Positions 8,143 through 18,215 of a stretch of 64,000 nt of DNA are shown here, piece after piece. Each line of letters begins with the position of its first letter. Position 1 is the stretch's first letter. The position numbers and the translations under genes were made by a program. The stretch is from CAVTOA01 sp963736285 (GTDB lineage Bacteria > Actinomycetota > Actinomycetes > Mycobacteriales > QHCE01), in the NCBI GenBank assembly GCA_963736285.1, contig CAVTOA010000002.1, forward strand, positions 391,453 through 455,452, in the 5' to 3' direction. The notes beneath the pieces were generated by a model. It saw only the letters and a list, made by a program, of their open reading frames with translations, did no database searches and was not told the origin of the DNA.

Positions 8143-9258
8143 TTAGGCCAGTGCCTCGGTCAGGCCCAAATGGGACAGACCGTGCGCTTGCGCGACCTGC
8201 TCGTACACGATGTGTCCGTCATGGGTGTTGAGCCCCCGCGCGAGCGCGGAGTCGGCGCGGCAGGCATCACGCCAACCCTGATGTGCCAGCTCCACCACAT
8301 AAGGCAAGGTGACGTTGGTCAGCGCGTACGTGGAGGTGTGCGGAACCGCACCCGGCATGTTTGCCACGCAGTACATCAACGAATCATGGACCGGATACAC
8401 CGGATCGTCGTGGGTGGTGGGCCGAGAGTCCTCAAAACATCCGCCCTGGTCAATGGAGATGTCGACCAACACGCTGCCTGGCTTCATCCGCGACACCAGC
8501 TCGTTGGAGATGAGCGTGGGGGCCTTAGCTCCAGGAACAAGTACCGCGCCGATAACCAGGTCGGCGTCGAGCACCGCACCCTCTAGTTGGAACGCATTGG
8601 ACGCCACCGTGGTGACGCGTCCAGCAAACGCACGATCGGCGATGCGGAGACGCTCAATGTTTTTGTCCAGCAGCGAAACATCCGCACCCATGCCGGCAGC
8701 GACCGTAGCCGCATTCATGCCCGACACACCCGCGCCGATGACCACCACCCGGGCCGCGTGCACCCCGGGAACCCCGCCCATCAATACTCCGCGACCGCCC
8801 GGTGCTCGCATGAGGTAGTAGGAGCCGACTTGCGGAGCCAATCGACCCGCGACCTCACTCATCGGCGCCAGCAGCGGCAACGAGCGATCGGCGAGCTCCA
8901 CGGTTTCATACGCAATAGCCGTGACGCGCCGATCTAGCAGCGCGTCGGTGCACTCCTTAGAAGCAGCCAAATGTAGATACGTGAACAGTGTCTGTCCTGG
9001 CCGCATGAGCGCGTACTCGGGCGCAATGGGCTCCTTAACCTTCAAAATCAGCTCAGCGTCAGACCACACCTGCTCGGCAGTGTCGGCGATACGTGCGCCA
9101 GCATTGCGGTAGTCGCTATCGGGAATGGACGAACCTATACCCGCGTCTTTTTCGACCAGGACGTCATGGCCATGGCGAGTCAGCTCAAGCACACCGGCTG
9201 GAGTGATCGCCACCCGATATTCTCGGTTCTTAATCTCGCGCGGGACACCGATCTTCAT
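8143..9258 (-). CDS. ald: Alanine dehydrogenase
   Basis: NAD-dependent oxidative deamination of L-alanine to pyruvate and ammonia, and the reverse. The 371-residue length is the family norm. The N-terminus MKIGVPREIKNREYRVAITP, the nucleotide-binding VVVIGAGVSGMNAATVAAGMG and DISIDQGGCFEDSRPTTHDDP are all diagnostic. The gene stands alone between xerD and a divergent TM2-domain gene, with its own promoter region in 9259-9331. A stem-loop follows its stop. Confidence 0.96.
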   Translation of the reverse strand: MKIGVPREIKNREYRVAITPAGVLELTRHGHDVLVEKDAGIGSSIPDSDYRNAGARIADTAEQVWSDAELILKVKEPIAPEYALMRPGQTLFTYLHLAASKECTDALLDRRVTAIAYETVELADRSLPLLAPMSEVAGRLAPQVGSYYLMRAPGGRGVLMGGVPGVHAARVVVIGAGVSGMNAATVAAGMGADVSLLDKNIERLRIADRAFAGRVTTVASNAFQLEGAVLDADLVIGAVLVPGAKAPTLISNELVSRMKPGSVLVDISIDQGGCFEDSRPTTHDDPVYPVHDSLMYCVANMPGAVPHTSTYALTNVTLPYVVELAHQGWRDACRADSALARGLNTHDGHIVYEQVAQAHGLSHLGLTEALA

Positions 9259-9331
9259 TGCCAGACCTTCTTTCGATCAGAGCGCCAGTCGAGGTGTATT
9301 CGCTCGACTTCTCCAGTTACCCTCTGAGGCC

Positions 9332-9841
9332 ATGACCAACTACAGCTCTTCTCCGCCGCCAGAGGGACAGCCCTCTTCCGGTCAGCCATACTCGTCCGGG
9401 CCGCCGTCGCATCCGCAGAGCGGAGCACCATCGCCCGCATCAGGGCAACCGTACCCGCAACCACCGGCGCCGCCACCTTATCCGCCTGGTCAGCAGCCCA
9501 ATCCCCAGGGTCACGGCGGCTATCCGCATGGTGGTCCCGGTGGCTATCCGCCCGCAGCTCCGCCACACGGCATGGATCCGACAGCGCCACGGCCTGGTGC
9601 ACCATATGGCGCGGACCCCGTAACCGGACAGCCCTATTCGGATAAGCAAAAATTGGTCACTGGCCTCCTCAACATTTTCATTCCAGGTGTAGGCCGGCTC
9701 TACGCCGGCCACATGGGCATCGGAATTGCCCAACTACTCCTGTGGTGCCTGGTGGTTGGGGCGATTTGGAGTTTCATTGACGGGATCATCATCCTGGTCA
9801 ACGGCGGCACAGATGGCGAAGGGCGACCGCTCCGTCCATAA
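9332..9841 (+). CDS. Proline/glycine-rich TM2 domain membrane protein
   Basis: A 169-residue protein. The first ~100 residues are rich in Pro, Gly, Ser, Gln and Tyr (repeats such as SGQPYP and GGYPHGGPGGYP) and are probably disordered. The C-terminus is a TM2 domain: two hydrophobic helices separated by a short turn (KLVTGLLNIFIPGVGRLYAG and a second helix ending WSFIDGIIILVNGG). Such proteins are common in actinobacterial membranes, with no settled function. The ATG at 9332 is chosen because upstream frame extension runs antisense through ald. Confidence 0.8.
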   Translation: MTNYSSSPPPEGQPSSGQPYSSGPPSHPQSGAPSPASGQPYPQPPAPPPYPPGQQPNPQGHGGYPHGGPGGYPPAAPPHGMDPTAPRPGAPYGADPVTGQPYSDKQKLVTGLLNIFIPGVGRLYAGHMGIGIAQLLLWCLVVGAIWSFIDGIIILVNGGTDGEGRPLRP

Positions 9842-9883
9842 TGTCCATAGTGGACTAAGAGGTGTTGGATAACTAAGTGTCAC

Positions 9884-9926
9884 CCTGGGGGGTGTCGACA
9901 TAACCACTCTGCCCGACATCCCCAGG
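9884..9926. terminator. Stem-loop after the TM2 gene
   Basis: CCTGGGG-GTGTCG pairs with CGACATCCCCAGG around a loop of about 15 bases, with one mismatch. It lies 43 bases past the TM2 stop in a 239-base gap. There is no T-run, so it would be a non-canonical terminator. Confidence 0.45.
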
Positions 9927-10080
9927 TGCTAAATAGCTATATGCGACAACGGAAATCGACGTACCGACAGGTCAGGCAGCTCATGACCGAAGCATCACAA
10001 CGGCACAGGTTTTCCTTAGTTTATCTTCGGTAGGGTTGGGTACGCACAAGCACCACACCCCCTACCCCCGGTATTGCTTT

Positions 10081-11469
10081 ATGCCTTTTCGCACTCATGC
10101 ACCCACTGCGGCTGCACCAGGGCTCGCCAGACGAGTCACCAAACGACTCGCTACTCATCAAGAGCAGCACCAGACGCAATCCACCAGCCCAAAACGCCCT
10201 CGCCTTTATGCACTAGACGGCCTGCGCCTGTTAGCGGCATTGTCGGTTGTCGCCTTTCACTTCTTGGCCTTCAGTAAAGGCCTGCACCACGGGGCCTGGG
10301 AGAAGGAGCCCTCCGAACTGTTTGGCATGGCACACCACATCGCCTCCTTCGGCTGGCTCGGCGTGGAGCTGTTCTTCGTCGTGAGTGGGTTCGTGATCTG
10401 CATGTCCTGCTGGGACAAAACACCGCGTGACTTCGTCTTTTCTCGAGTGGCTCGGCTATACCCCGCCTACTGGTTTTCGGTGCTCACCACCGCGGCCGTG
10501 CTGGCGATATGGCCGGTAGTCCGTGCCGTCCCCTCCCCCAGGGTCACGCTCGCAAACCTCACCATGTTGCAAGATCCGCTCGGTTTCGACGACATCGACG
10601 GCGTGTATTGGTCGTTATGGAGCGAGATTCGTTTCTATCTGGTTTTCGCACTCGTGCTCGTCACCGGGCTCACGTACCGTCGCGTCATCACTTTTTGTGT
10701 GACTTGGGGCCTGGCTGGAGTCGCCGCGACACAGCTCCATTCCCCGCTGCTGACCACCTTCACGATGCCGCAGTACGCGCCGTTTTTCATCGCCGGCATC
10801 AGCATGTATTTGATGTACAAATTTCGGCCGACGTGGGCATTGTGGGCAATCCTTGCCGGCTCGTGGCTGCTCGGCTTGCGCGAACTCAACCCGATGGTCG
10901 CCACCGCGCAAGAGTCCGTGCACCACCATGTGTCCTGGATTGGTTGCGCCACGGTGGTGACGGGGATCTTCTCGGTCATCCTCGCGTGTGCCCTGGGGCT
11001 CTTTGATCGTGTGCGGTGGCGTTGGCTCACCGTTGCCGGCGCGCTCACCTATCCGCTGTACTTATTACACGAGGACATCGGGTGGACCGTCATTCGGCTT
11101 TTGCACACCCGGATGCCGCCGTGGGTGCTATTGGCACTGTTGGTGACTGTACTTCTGGTGGCCAGTTGGCTGGTTCACAGGTTTGTGGAACAACCCCTAA
11201 GCCGGTTCGTCATCGCCACATCCCAGCTTCTACAGAAGCACAGCCCACAACGTCAGCGGCGACTCTCCTATCGAGCCGCCGTCTTACGCCCCGACCATGG
11301 CACCACCGCTGGTCGCATCCCGCGCCAACCAGCATCACGAGCCCGTACCGCCGCCAACAAACCGGCCACGGCCGGGGCGTGCTCTATTTCTCCGGCCAGC
11401 GCTCTACCCACAGCATCATCAAGGGGCATCCATTCGCTGGTCATGGTCGCCTCCTCATCGAAGCGCTGA
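10081..11469 (+). CDS. Acyltransferase 3 family integral membrane protein
   Basis: About ten transmembrane helices. The family opening YALDGLRLLAALSVVAFHF is followed by GWLGVELFFVVSGFVICMS and FVFSRVARLYPAYWFSV, the conserved signature with the catalytic His in the first helix. Such enzymes transfer acyl groups to sugars or envelope glycans. The hydrophobic part ends near 11210 and is followed by a basic, low-complexity tail of ~85 residues. The last 202 bases of this tail run antisense over the Nudix gene, so the true end may be earlier with a frame break near 11260. The ATG at 10081 is preferred; a TTG at 10036 is possible. Confidence 0.8.
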   Translation: MPFRTHAPTAAAPGLARRVTKRLATHQEQHQTQSTSPKRPRLYALDGLRLLAALSVVAFHFLAFSKGLHHGAWEKEPSELFGMAHHIASFGWLGVELFFVVSGFVICMSCWDKTPRDFVFSRVARLYPAYWFSVLTTAAVLAIWPVVRAVPSPRVTLANLTMLQDPLGFDDIDGVYWSLWSEIRFYLVFALVLVTGLTYRRVITFCVTWGLAGVAATQLHSPLLTTFTMPQYAPFFIAGISMYLMYKFRPTWALWAILAGSWLLGLRELNPMVATAQESVHHHVSWIGCATVVTGIFSVILACALGLFDRVRWRWLTVAGALTYPLYLLHEDIGWTVIRLLHTRMPPWVLLALLVTVLLVASWLVHRFVEQPLSRFVIATSQLLQKHSPQRQRRLSYRAAVLRPDHGTTAGRIPRQPASRARTAANKPATAGACSISPASALPTASSRGIHSLVMVASSSKR

Positions 11470-11891
11470 TGCTGGTCAACTTCTGGAATTGCCGTGAGAT
11501 TCCGTGCCAGAAAAACCCGAATGAGCTCATCACTGGAGCCAGTCGATGCCGCCAAATCAACCAAGACGTTCCACTCCGCGGCCACCAGATCGGCCTCTTC
11601 CGCGAGCTCACGCGCAGCCGTCAGATGTGGAGGCTCTCCAGGCACATCCAGCAAACCTGCCGGGATTTCCCACAGCTCCCGACGCAACGGATGGCGGTAT
11701 TGCCGGATCAGCAATACCGCGTCAGCCGTCTCGTCATAAGGAACCACTGCCACCGCGCCGAGATGACCACTGATGTAGTCACGGACGGCTGAACCGCCAC
11801 CGGGCATCGTCACCTCGTCACTGACCACACCAAAGATGGAGTTACGGAAGCGCTCGGTGCTGGTGACGGTCTCGAAAGAATGCCCGCTCAC
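11268..11891 (-). CDS. Nudix hydrolase, ADP-ribose pyrophosphatase type
   Basis: Predicted to cleave ADP-ribose or related nucleoside diphosphate sugars. The Nudix box is seen as GLLDVPGEPPHLTAARELAEEADLVA, following the ADPRase-like RQYRHPLRRELWEIPAG. At 207 residues it matches the M. tuberculosis ortholog Rv1700 as I recall it, and the position next to pyrG is conserved. Its start overlaps the pyrG stop by four bases (11888-11891). The 3' part overlaps the convergent acyltransferase tail. Confidence 0.88.
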   Translation of the reverse strand: MSGHSFETVTSTERFRNSIFGVVSDEVTMPGGGSAVRDYISGHLGAVAVVPYDETADAVLLIRQYRHPLRRELWEIPAGLLDVPGEPPHLTAARELAEEADLVAAEWNVLVDLAASTGSSDELIRVFLARNLTAIPEVDQHQRFDEEATMTSEWMPLDDAVGRALAGEIEHAPAVAGLLAAVRARDAGWRGMRPAVVPWSGRKTAAR

Positions 11892-13642
11892 TGACTCACC
11901 TCTACTGGAGACTCGGTCGACACCGGCACGCCAGGCACCTCCACTGGTAGTTGACTCTGCGCTGAATACGCCAAGGCCGCTGCCACAAACGACCGGAACA
12001 GCGGATTCGCGCGCGTCGGGCGAGAAGTGAACTCCGGGTGCGCCTGGGTCGCCACGAAGAAAGGATGCAATTCGCGTGACAGCTCGATGAACTCCACCAG
12101 CGAACCATCCGGCGATGTTCCAGAAAACACCAGACCGGCTTTGCTCAGCTGGTCGCGAAACGCATTATTGACCTCATAGCGGTGACGATGGCGCTCACTG
12201 ACCACAGTGGACTCATATGCTTCTGCCACCAAGCTCCCTGGAGTTAGGTGCGCCGGGTATGCCCCCAACCGCATAGTGCCACCTAGATCGCCCTCACCGG
12301 CCACAATGTTTTCTTGTTCGGCCATCGTGGAGATCACCGGCTGCGCTGCGTGGGCGTCAAACTCCGTGGAGTTCGCCTCGCGCAAGTTAGCCAGCGAACG
12401 GGCCACCTCAATCACCATGCATTGCAGACCCAGGCATATACCCAGCGTGGGGATATGGTGCTCGCGAGCGAACCGGATAGCCCCCAGCTTGCCTTCGATG
12501 CCGCGCACCCCGAACCCGCCAGGAACAAGCACCCCATCGACGCCAGCCAGCACCCGGGCAGCTGACGTGGGTTCCTGACAGTCGTCGGCGGCAACCCACC
12601 GGATTTTGACTCGTGCGTGGTGTGCGAAACCACCCGCGCGAACAGCTTCGGTCACAGAGAGATAGGCGTCGGGTAGGTCGATGTATTTTCCCACCATCGC
12701 GATCGTGACTTCACGGCTTGGATGATGAACCCGCCGCAGGAGATCGTCCCAACTCGACCAATCCACATCGCGGAACGGCAGGCCCAGCCGGCGCACCACA
12801 AACGCGTCGAGTCCTTCGCTGTGCAGCACTTTCGGGATGTCATAAATAGACGCCGCATCCGCTGCTGACACCACCGCGTCAGCGTCCACATCGCACATCA
12901 GACTGATCTTGCGCTTTAAGGTCGCCGGAATCTCACGGTCGGAACGGCATACCACCGCGTCGGGTTGAATACCGATGTTGCGCAGCGCCGCGACTGAATG
13001 CTGAGTGGGTTTAGTCTTCAACTCGCCACTCGGCGCCAAATACGGGATGAGCGAGACGTGCACAAAAAGGCAGTTGTCTCTGCCGATGTCGTGTCGGATC
13101 TGCCGGATCGCTTCCAAGAACGGCAACGACTCGATGTCACCAACCGTTCCCCCTACCTCGGTGATCACCACGTCAGGAACATCCGAAGCGGGCATCGAAC
13201 CCGACGGGCTGTCTTCTCCAGTGCCCGCCATCGCCCGCACCCGATGCTTGATCTCGTTGGTGATGTGCGGGATGACTTGGACTGTGTCTCCCAAATACTC
13301 GCCGCGACGTTCTTTGGCGATGACGGTGGAATACACCTGCCCGGTGGTCACATTCGCGGCGCGGGTGAGGGTGGCGTCGAGGAACCGCTCGTAATGCCCC
13401 ACATCAAGGTCGGTTTCGGCGCCATCTTCCGTGACGTACACCTCGCCGTGTTGAAACGGGTTCATGGTGCCGGGATCGACATTGAGATAAGGGTCGAGTT
13501 TTTGCATCATCACCCGCAGGCCACGGGCGCTGAGCAAACTACCCAGGCTGCTTGCGGTCAGGCCTTTACCAAGCGAGGATGCGACCCCACCGGTGACGAA
13601 GATGTGTTTGGTGACTGGCTGCGCACGCAACGACAGTTGCAA
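11888..13642 (-). CDS. pyrG: CTP synthase
   Basis: Makes CTP from UTP using ATP and glutamine. The N-terminal synthase domain starts TKHIFVTGGVASSLGKGLTASSLG and contains YLNVDPGTMNPFQHGEVYVTEDG and ITEVGGTVGDIESLPF. The class I glutaminase domain has GICLGLQCM with the nucleophilic Cys, and QAHPEFTSRP near the end. The frame stays open upstream to 14302, but that stretch is antisense to the neighbouring gene. A TTG at 13642, preceded by GGGAG at good spacing, gives a 584-residue protein of normal length. A variable tail of about 35 residues follows the glutaminase domain. Confidence 0.95.
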   Translation of the reverse strand: MQLSLRAQPVTKHIFVTGGVASSLGKGLTASSLGSLLSARGLRVMMQKLDPYLNVDPGTMNPFQHGEVYVTEDGAETDLDVGHYERFLDATLTRAANVTTGQVYSTVIAKERRGEYLGDTVQVIPHITNEIKHRVRAMAGTGEDSPSGSMPASDVPDVVITEVGGTVGDIESLPFLEAIRQIRHDIGRDNCLFVHVSLIPYLAPSGELKTKPTQHSVAALRNIGIQPDAVVCRSDREIPATLKRKISLMCDVDADAVVSAADAASIYDIPKVLHSEGLDAFVVRRLGLPFRDVDWSSWDDLLRRVHHPSREVTIAMVGKYIDLPDAYLSVTEAVRAGGFAHHARVKIRWVAADDCQEPTSAARVLAGVDGVLVPGGFGVRGIEGKLGAIRFAREHHIPTLGICLGLQCMVIEVARSLANLREANSTEFDAHAAQPVISTMAEQENIVAGEGDLGGTMRLGAYPAHLTPGSLVAEAYESTVVSERHRHRYEVNNAFRDQLSKAGLVFSGTSPDGSLVEFIELSRELHPFFVATQAHPEFTSRPTRANPLFRSFVAAALAYSAQSQLPVEVPGVPVSTESPVEVSQ

Positions 13643-13695
13643 GGAAACTCCCGTGGTTATTCGTGTGGTCTGTCCACGGGATTTCACAGTAACAC

Positions 13696-15897
13696 TCAGC
13701 GAATGGGGGTGCCCTGCGGCGTCGGGGTATTGGACAGCGATGCCCACCGTGCACTGTGGCCGCCTCCAGGATGGCGAATACCTGGCCCTAAACGGGCCAG
13801 CCACATACACAACGCAAGGGTGACGGGCCCGGTCAGAAGCGCCATGACCAGCGGAATGATGATTCCAGAATCGTTGGTGGCAAAGCCGAGAATCGCCGCA
13901 ACCGCTGTACCCACTAGTGCGACCCGCAGTACCGGCATTTCGTCGTAGGCGTTCCGCAGGATGCGAGTCGGGCGGAAAATCACCACAATAAGGAGCACGA
14001 CTAAGGCAAAACCGGCAATCGTTTGCGGTCCCAGAAACAGTGTATCGAGGTTCGCCGATATCTTCCGATGGATCATGGTGAACGCCGAACCGTCGATAAT
14101 GGACTGGAAAAACCGTCCAAAGTGACTTCGGCTTTCTTCTGGCCGCAGATAATCCAGCCAACTGATTCCCAGCACCAACGCGGCCCCGCAACCTACCGAG
14201 ACCGCCACCCGTATCCAGGTGACGCGTAGCTGTGCGGAGAGCAACGCGATCACCACGAATGCCGGCACCAGGGTGAGCATTCCGCCAAAGTCTGACCCCC
14301 ATTGAGGCAGGCCCTCAATGGCGATGGTGGGCAACGCGATGACCGTGACAATGCTCAGCGCCACCATTCGGCTGTGCCCATGGGCAAGGAACGCGGCGAA
14401 AAGCACGGCGGCGGCGGTAAGTACCGAGAAGGCGATGTTGCCAAAGCCGACAAACCGCCCAGCCACCAGTGGGCTATACCCGAGCAGGCTGTCCATCTGC
14501 AGCCAGCACCCGGTGATGCCGTCGATGGACAACACCAGCAGTGTGACACCCGATAGCGCGATCACCCGCGTCCGCATGCGATCGCGCAATGGATCCACCA
14601 CACCGGCAAGCGCGGCAACCGCCAACACAATCACCGCCGCTATCGCCACGGCGACTACGATGGACAGCATCGGCCAGCGGGTACGCCACCACGGAACCAG
14701 GTTCGCCAAGAAGGTTGCCACCGGCACGGCGGCAAGCGCCAAACCCACCCAACCGCCGGCACGTAGAGCCATCCGCGGTACCGCTTTGCCACGACTGCGC
14801 CGCACCAACAGCCACAGCGTGCCGGCGAGCGCCACGAGCAATAGCGCGCCCAAGCCGATATCGAATGTCACCATGACCGAACGTTGTGCCACCGCATGTG
14901 TGTCTGTGTCGGCGAGGCGGCGGACGATCTCGTCCACGCTGGCGGGCCGTCCTTGTTCGCCCCCCGCCAGCGGACGTCCCGCCATCGCATCAGGCACATT
15001 GTGGCGCAATAGCTCCAACACAGTCGGGGCCACATCGGACAGTTGGACATAAGGTGTGCGCCGAGTGCTGGGCGAATGCAGCCATCCCGGAGTAAACGGC
15101 CCGCCTTCGGCGGCGACCACATGCAGCCGTGGCTGATGGGCGTCGGTCTCAGAGACCCCGACGACCATGATCACCGAGTCTGCCGGCCGATGCGATTCGA
15201 TAGCGCGAAGTTGACGGTCTACCGCGGTCAGCGAAGCCTGGCGCCGAGCGCCCGACGCGTCATCGGCAACCGCTCCAGCATCCACCACGGTCAGCGGACA
15301 ACGCCGCAGCAAACCGGACGGGTTTTGTGGCAACTGCGTCGCATAGTTATCGACTTTGCCCTCTTTGTCGGCTGCCGCCAGCGCTCCTCCAGGCCCCACA
15401 GCGGAGGAACAGAAGACCTCGGTGCCCAATGAACCGGGCTTAGCACCAAAACGAAGCTGGTCGTTGAGTTCCCGTATCCGCGGCATCTCCGTTACGACGG
15501 CGCCACGACCCTCTCGCTTGACCGCGGGCGCCTCACGCACGCCGCAACCAGCATCGGGTTCAACATCGCTGGGATTAACAACCGCGGCATAAGTTCCAGC
15601 ACCGACAGTCAGCCAGCCCTCGCCCGGACACGTCACAGACGGCGCGGACCGCACCGACAGCGTGCCGTCAGACCCCTGATCGACCAGACGCGCCAACGCT
15701 GGGGTCCTCGTGCGGGAAACGTCTTCCCACCGCAAACCAGCAACACCCACCACGATGACGTGCCGGGTGTGCGCAACTGGCTTCTTCTCGTCGCCAAAAG
15801 CCTGAGAACTCCAATGTCCAATGATGAGCAACACCAGACCGGCCAGCAGCGCGACAACTCCCCCGCGAATAACCGAACGGCTCATGACGCAGGTCAT
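13696..15897 (-). CDS. Polytopic membrane protein with alkaline-phosphatase-like ectodomain (copy 1)
   Basis: A 733-residue protein with an N-terminal signal-anchor (GGVVALLAGLVLLIIGHW). An extracytoplasmic domain of about 300 residues follows, then roughly ten transmembrane helices. The ectodomain resembles the alkaline phosphatase/sulfatase superfamily: GLRWEDVSRTRTPALARL, SVTCPGEGWLTVGAG with a candidate nucleophile Thr, and QLSDVAPTVLELL. The membrane part contains GYSPLVAGRFVGFGNIAF and DYLRPEESRSHFGRF, both repeated almost exactly in the adjacent copy. Substrate unknown; a role in envelope glycan or phosphoester metabolism is inferred from neighbours (GT4, MurJ-like, MraY-like). The frame is intact. 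Confidence 0.75.
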   Translation of the reverse strand: MTCVMSRSVIRGGVVALLAGLVLLIIGHWSSQAFGDEKKPVAHTRHVIVVGVAGLRWEDVSRTRTPALARLVDQGSDGTLSVRSAPSVTCPGEGWLTVGAGTYAAVVNPSDVEPDAGCGVREAPAVKREGRGAVVTEMPRIRELNDQLRFGAKPGSLGTEVFCSSAVGPGGALAAADKEGKVDNYATQLPQNPSGLLRRCPLTVVDAGAVADDASGARRQASLTAVDRQLRAIESHRPADSVIMVVGVSETDAHQPRLHVVAAEGGPFTPGWLHSPSTRRTPYVQLSDVAPTVLELLRHNVPDAMAGRPLAGGEQGRPASVDEIVRRLADTDTHAVAQRSVMVTFDIGLGALLLVALAGTLWLLVRRSRGKAVPRMALRAGGWVGLALAAVPVATFLANLVPWWRTRWPMLSIVVAVAIAAVIVLAVAALAGVVDPLRDRMRTRVIALSGVTLLVLSIDGITGCWLQMDSLLGYSPLVAGRFVGFGNIAFSVLTAAAVLFAAFLAHGHSRMVALSIVTVIALPTIAIEGLPQWGSDFGGMLTLVPAFVVIALLSAQLRVTWIRVAVSVGCGAALVLGISWLDYLRPEESRSHFGRFFQSIIDGSAFTMIHRKISANLDTLFLGPQTIAGFALVVLLIVVIFRPTRILRNAYDEMPVLRVALVGTAVAAILGFATNDSGIIIPLVMALLTGPVTLALCMWLARLGPGIRHPGGGHSARWASLSNTPTPQGTPIR

Positions 15898-16008
15898 GAC
15901 AGTGCCTTTTTCGGAATGCCGGCCTGTCTGGGGGCAGGACGCGAGGAGCTCTCCGGTAACGGGTCCGGCAGAGACGGCTCTTTGCCCTCATCAGCGGGCT
16001 CGACGGTC

Positions 16009-18215
16009 TCAGCATCGTCTCCGTCGAGTAGCAGCTGAGGGCGTGGACCGACCGCTTTTCACCCCCACAGAAACGCCCCCCAATACCCGCAACGTTGTCG
16101 CCACCATCAACGGCAAAGCCACCGTGAGCGTGAACGCTGGCACCGCGATCCCGGAGTCGTTTACCGCAAGACCAATCACCGAATAGACCACAATGGCCAG
16201 TGCGCCCGCCCGCACACACGGGTACAGACCAAAGGTGCGTCGAAGCCCCGCACTACGACGCAGCAAAATGAGAGGAACAAACACAGCAGCGCCTATGACG
16301 AGAAACGTCAGCTGACTGCTCACCAGCAACCCAAAATTCGCTTCTGCCTTGCGGTGAATGATCATGCCCGCCGTGCCATCCATGACCTGCCCGGCGAAGC
16401 GGCCCACATGGGAGCGTTCCTCTGCCGGCCGAAGATAATCGATCCCGACAAAAGCGGAGACGGCCACCACGCCCATCGCGACACACGCAAGCACCCGCGG
16501 CAACGACAAACGCACGCCCACAGACCGCAGCGTCAGCACAAGCAATGCGGGAGTGAATGCGATGACACCACCAAAGTCATCCCCCCAAGAAGGCGCCCCT
16601 ACCAGCACTATCGAGATCACTCCGATAGTCACCAGCACCGCGAGCCGCCGGCCGCGACCAGAAATCGTCTGTGCCACGTAGGCCGTTGCGAGCAGAAGGC
16701 CGCCAGCGAAAATAGCTGAACCAATGTTGCCAAAACCGATGAACCGACCCGCCACTAATGGCGAGTAGCCAGAGACGGCGTCAAGCTGCAACGGCGACCC
16801 CGCCAAGACCTCGCCCGCCAACACCAAAGCCGTGATCGCCGCAACAGCACCGGGGGGCCCGAGCGCATTCCGTCTCCACGGGCCCGCATAGGCCACCGCC
16901 GTCACCGCAGTCGCGATCGCCGCAATGCCAGCACCGTTAACCGCGCCCGCGAGCCCCCCAGCTCGCCACCACGGCACCAAATTCACCAGGAGCGAAGCCA
17001 CCGGAATACTGCCCAAGAACACCGCGGCCACTTGCAAAATCCGGGCGAACGTGCCGGCACGCGCCACCAAAAAATGACCAGGATCGTGTTTGCCGCCAGA
17101 CTGCGGTTCGGCCTCGACATAGCTGCGATGGCGCAGCCGGAAAAAGATTGCTGCCGCGATCATCAGCGCCAAGCTCGACCACACCAACACGGCAAAAAAC
17201 ACCTGCACAAGGGGGCGCTGCGCGGCAGCCGCCCGGTCGCTGTCATCCAATCGCCGCACAGACGCCGCGAGGCTTTCGTCGCGCCCGATCGATGAGTGCA
17301 TCGGTTGCCCTGCCACCGAAGACGGTGTGCCCACATTGAAGGCGTGCAGAATCGTCGGGGTGATATCTATCAGCTGCACAAACGGCTGACGACCCGTGCT
17401 TGACGACGTCAGCCAGTCTCTACCGAACCCGGGGCCGTTCATCATCCCCACATGCAAATGCGGCGGCGCGGAAAAGTCGGCGATTCCCGCGGTAATAAGC
17501 AACGAAGATGACGGCAACGCCGCCACGACCTTTGCCACCCGAGCGTCCAACGCCGCGAGGTCGGCGGCGCGGTTTTCCGCAGTGACGTCACCAATATCGA
17601 CAATGGTCACCGGGCACTGCGCCAACGTCTCATTAAGACTGTCCGGAAGCGACGGATAGTAACTGTCGACCCGCCCATCGGGATGCGCCGCCGCCACAGC
17701 CGCATGTCGGCCAATCGCGGTCACGCAACGCACACTAGAAGCCAACGCACCCGGCTTTGCCCCGTGATTAAGGCTTGCGTTCCGATCCACAATCTCCGAC
17801 TGCTCGGTGAGTTGATAATGATCGCCAGTCGGCGTCGGCTCGTCGGTGGGAAACTCCTCCGCTGTCTGGGCACACTCCCCCCGGGACAAACCGCGTGCAC
17901 GATTACCCGCACCGAGGGTCACCCACCCAGAATCAGGGCACGTCACCGCACTCGCGGCTCGGCTAGTAAGCGCCCCTATGGACCCCTGGGATGCAAGCTT
18001 CCATAACGCCGGAGTGGCGTGCTGGTCGACATCGCTCCACCGCAGAGCCAGCTGACGCGAGCACCACGGCATGCCGCACCGTGGAGGGCGACGTCGCCGA
18101 AACGTGGCGGAACGCTGGCTTGCGCGGCAGCCGCGGGAACAAAGAGTGCGGATACGAAGAAAACAAAGACACAGGCCAGGGCCAGCCGCGCGCCTCCTCT
18201 CATGGCGGTCATCAT
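16009..18215 (-). CDS. Polytopic membrane protein with alkaline-phosphatase-like ectodomain (copy 2), two apparent frameshifts
   Basis: Tandem paralog of the preceding gene. Shared blocks include LRWSDVDQHATPALWKLASQGSIGALT, AVTCPDSGWVTLGAG, QLIDITPTILHAF, GYSPLVAGRFIGFGNIG and DYLRPAEERSHVGRF. The start at 18215 lies in ATGATG overlapping the GT4 stop. The first frame encodes a clear signal peptide (RLALACVFVFFVSALFVPAAAAQA). The next segment STVRHAVVLASAG lies in a second frame and LALRWSDVD in a third, so breaks are placed near 18100 and 18055. Beyond those the frame is open to 16009. About ten C-terminal transmembrane helices are predicted. Confidence 0.72.

Noticed and set aside
12998..13948. 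Plus-strand open frame of 316 codons antisense to pyrG
   Set aside because: Shadow of pyrG; crosses into the next gene and shows no family features.
13643..14302. Upstream extension of the pyrG reading frame by 220 codons
   Set aside because: The sequence is the out-of-frame shadow of the neighbouring membrane protein gene and resembles no CTP synthase N-terminus.
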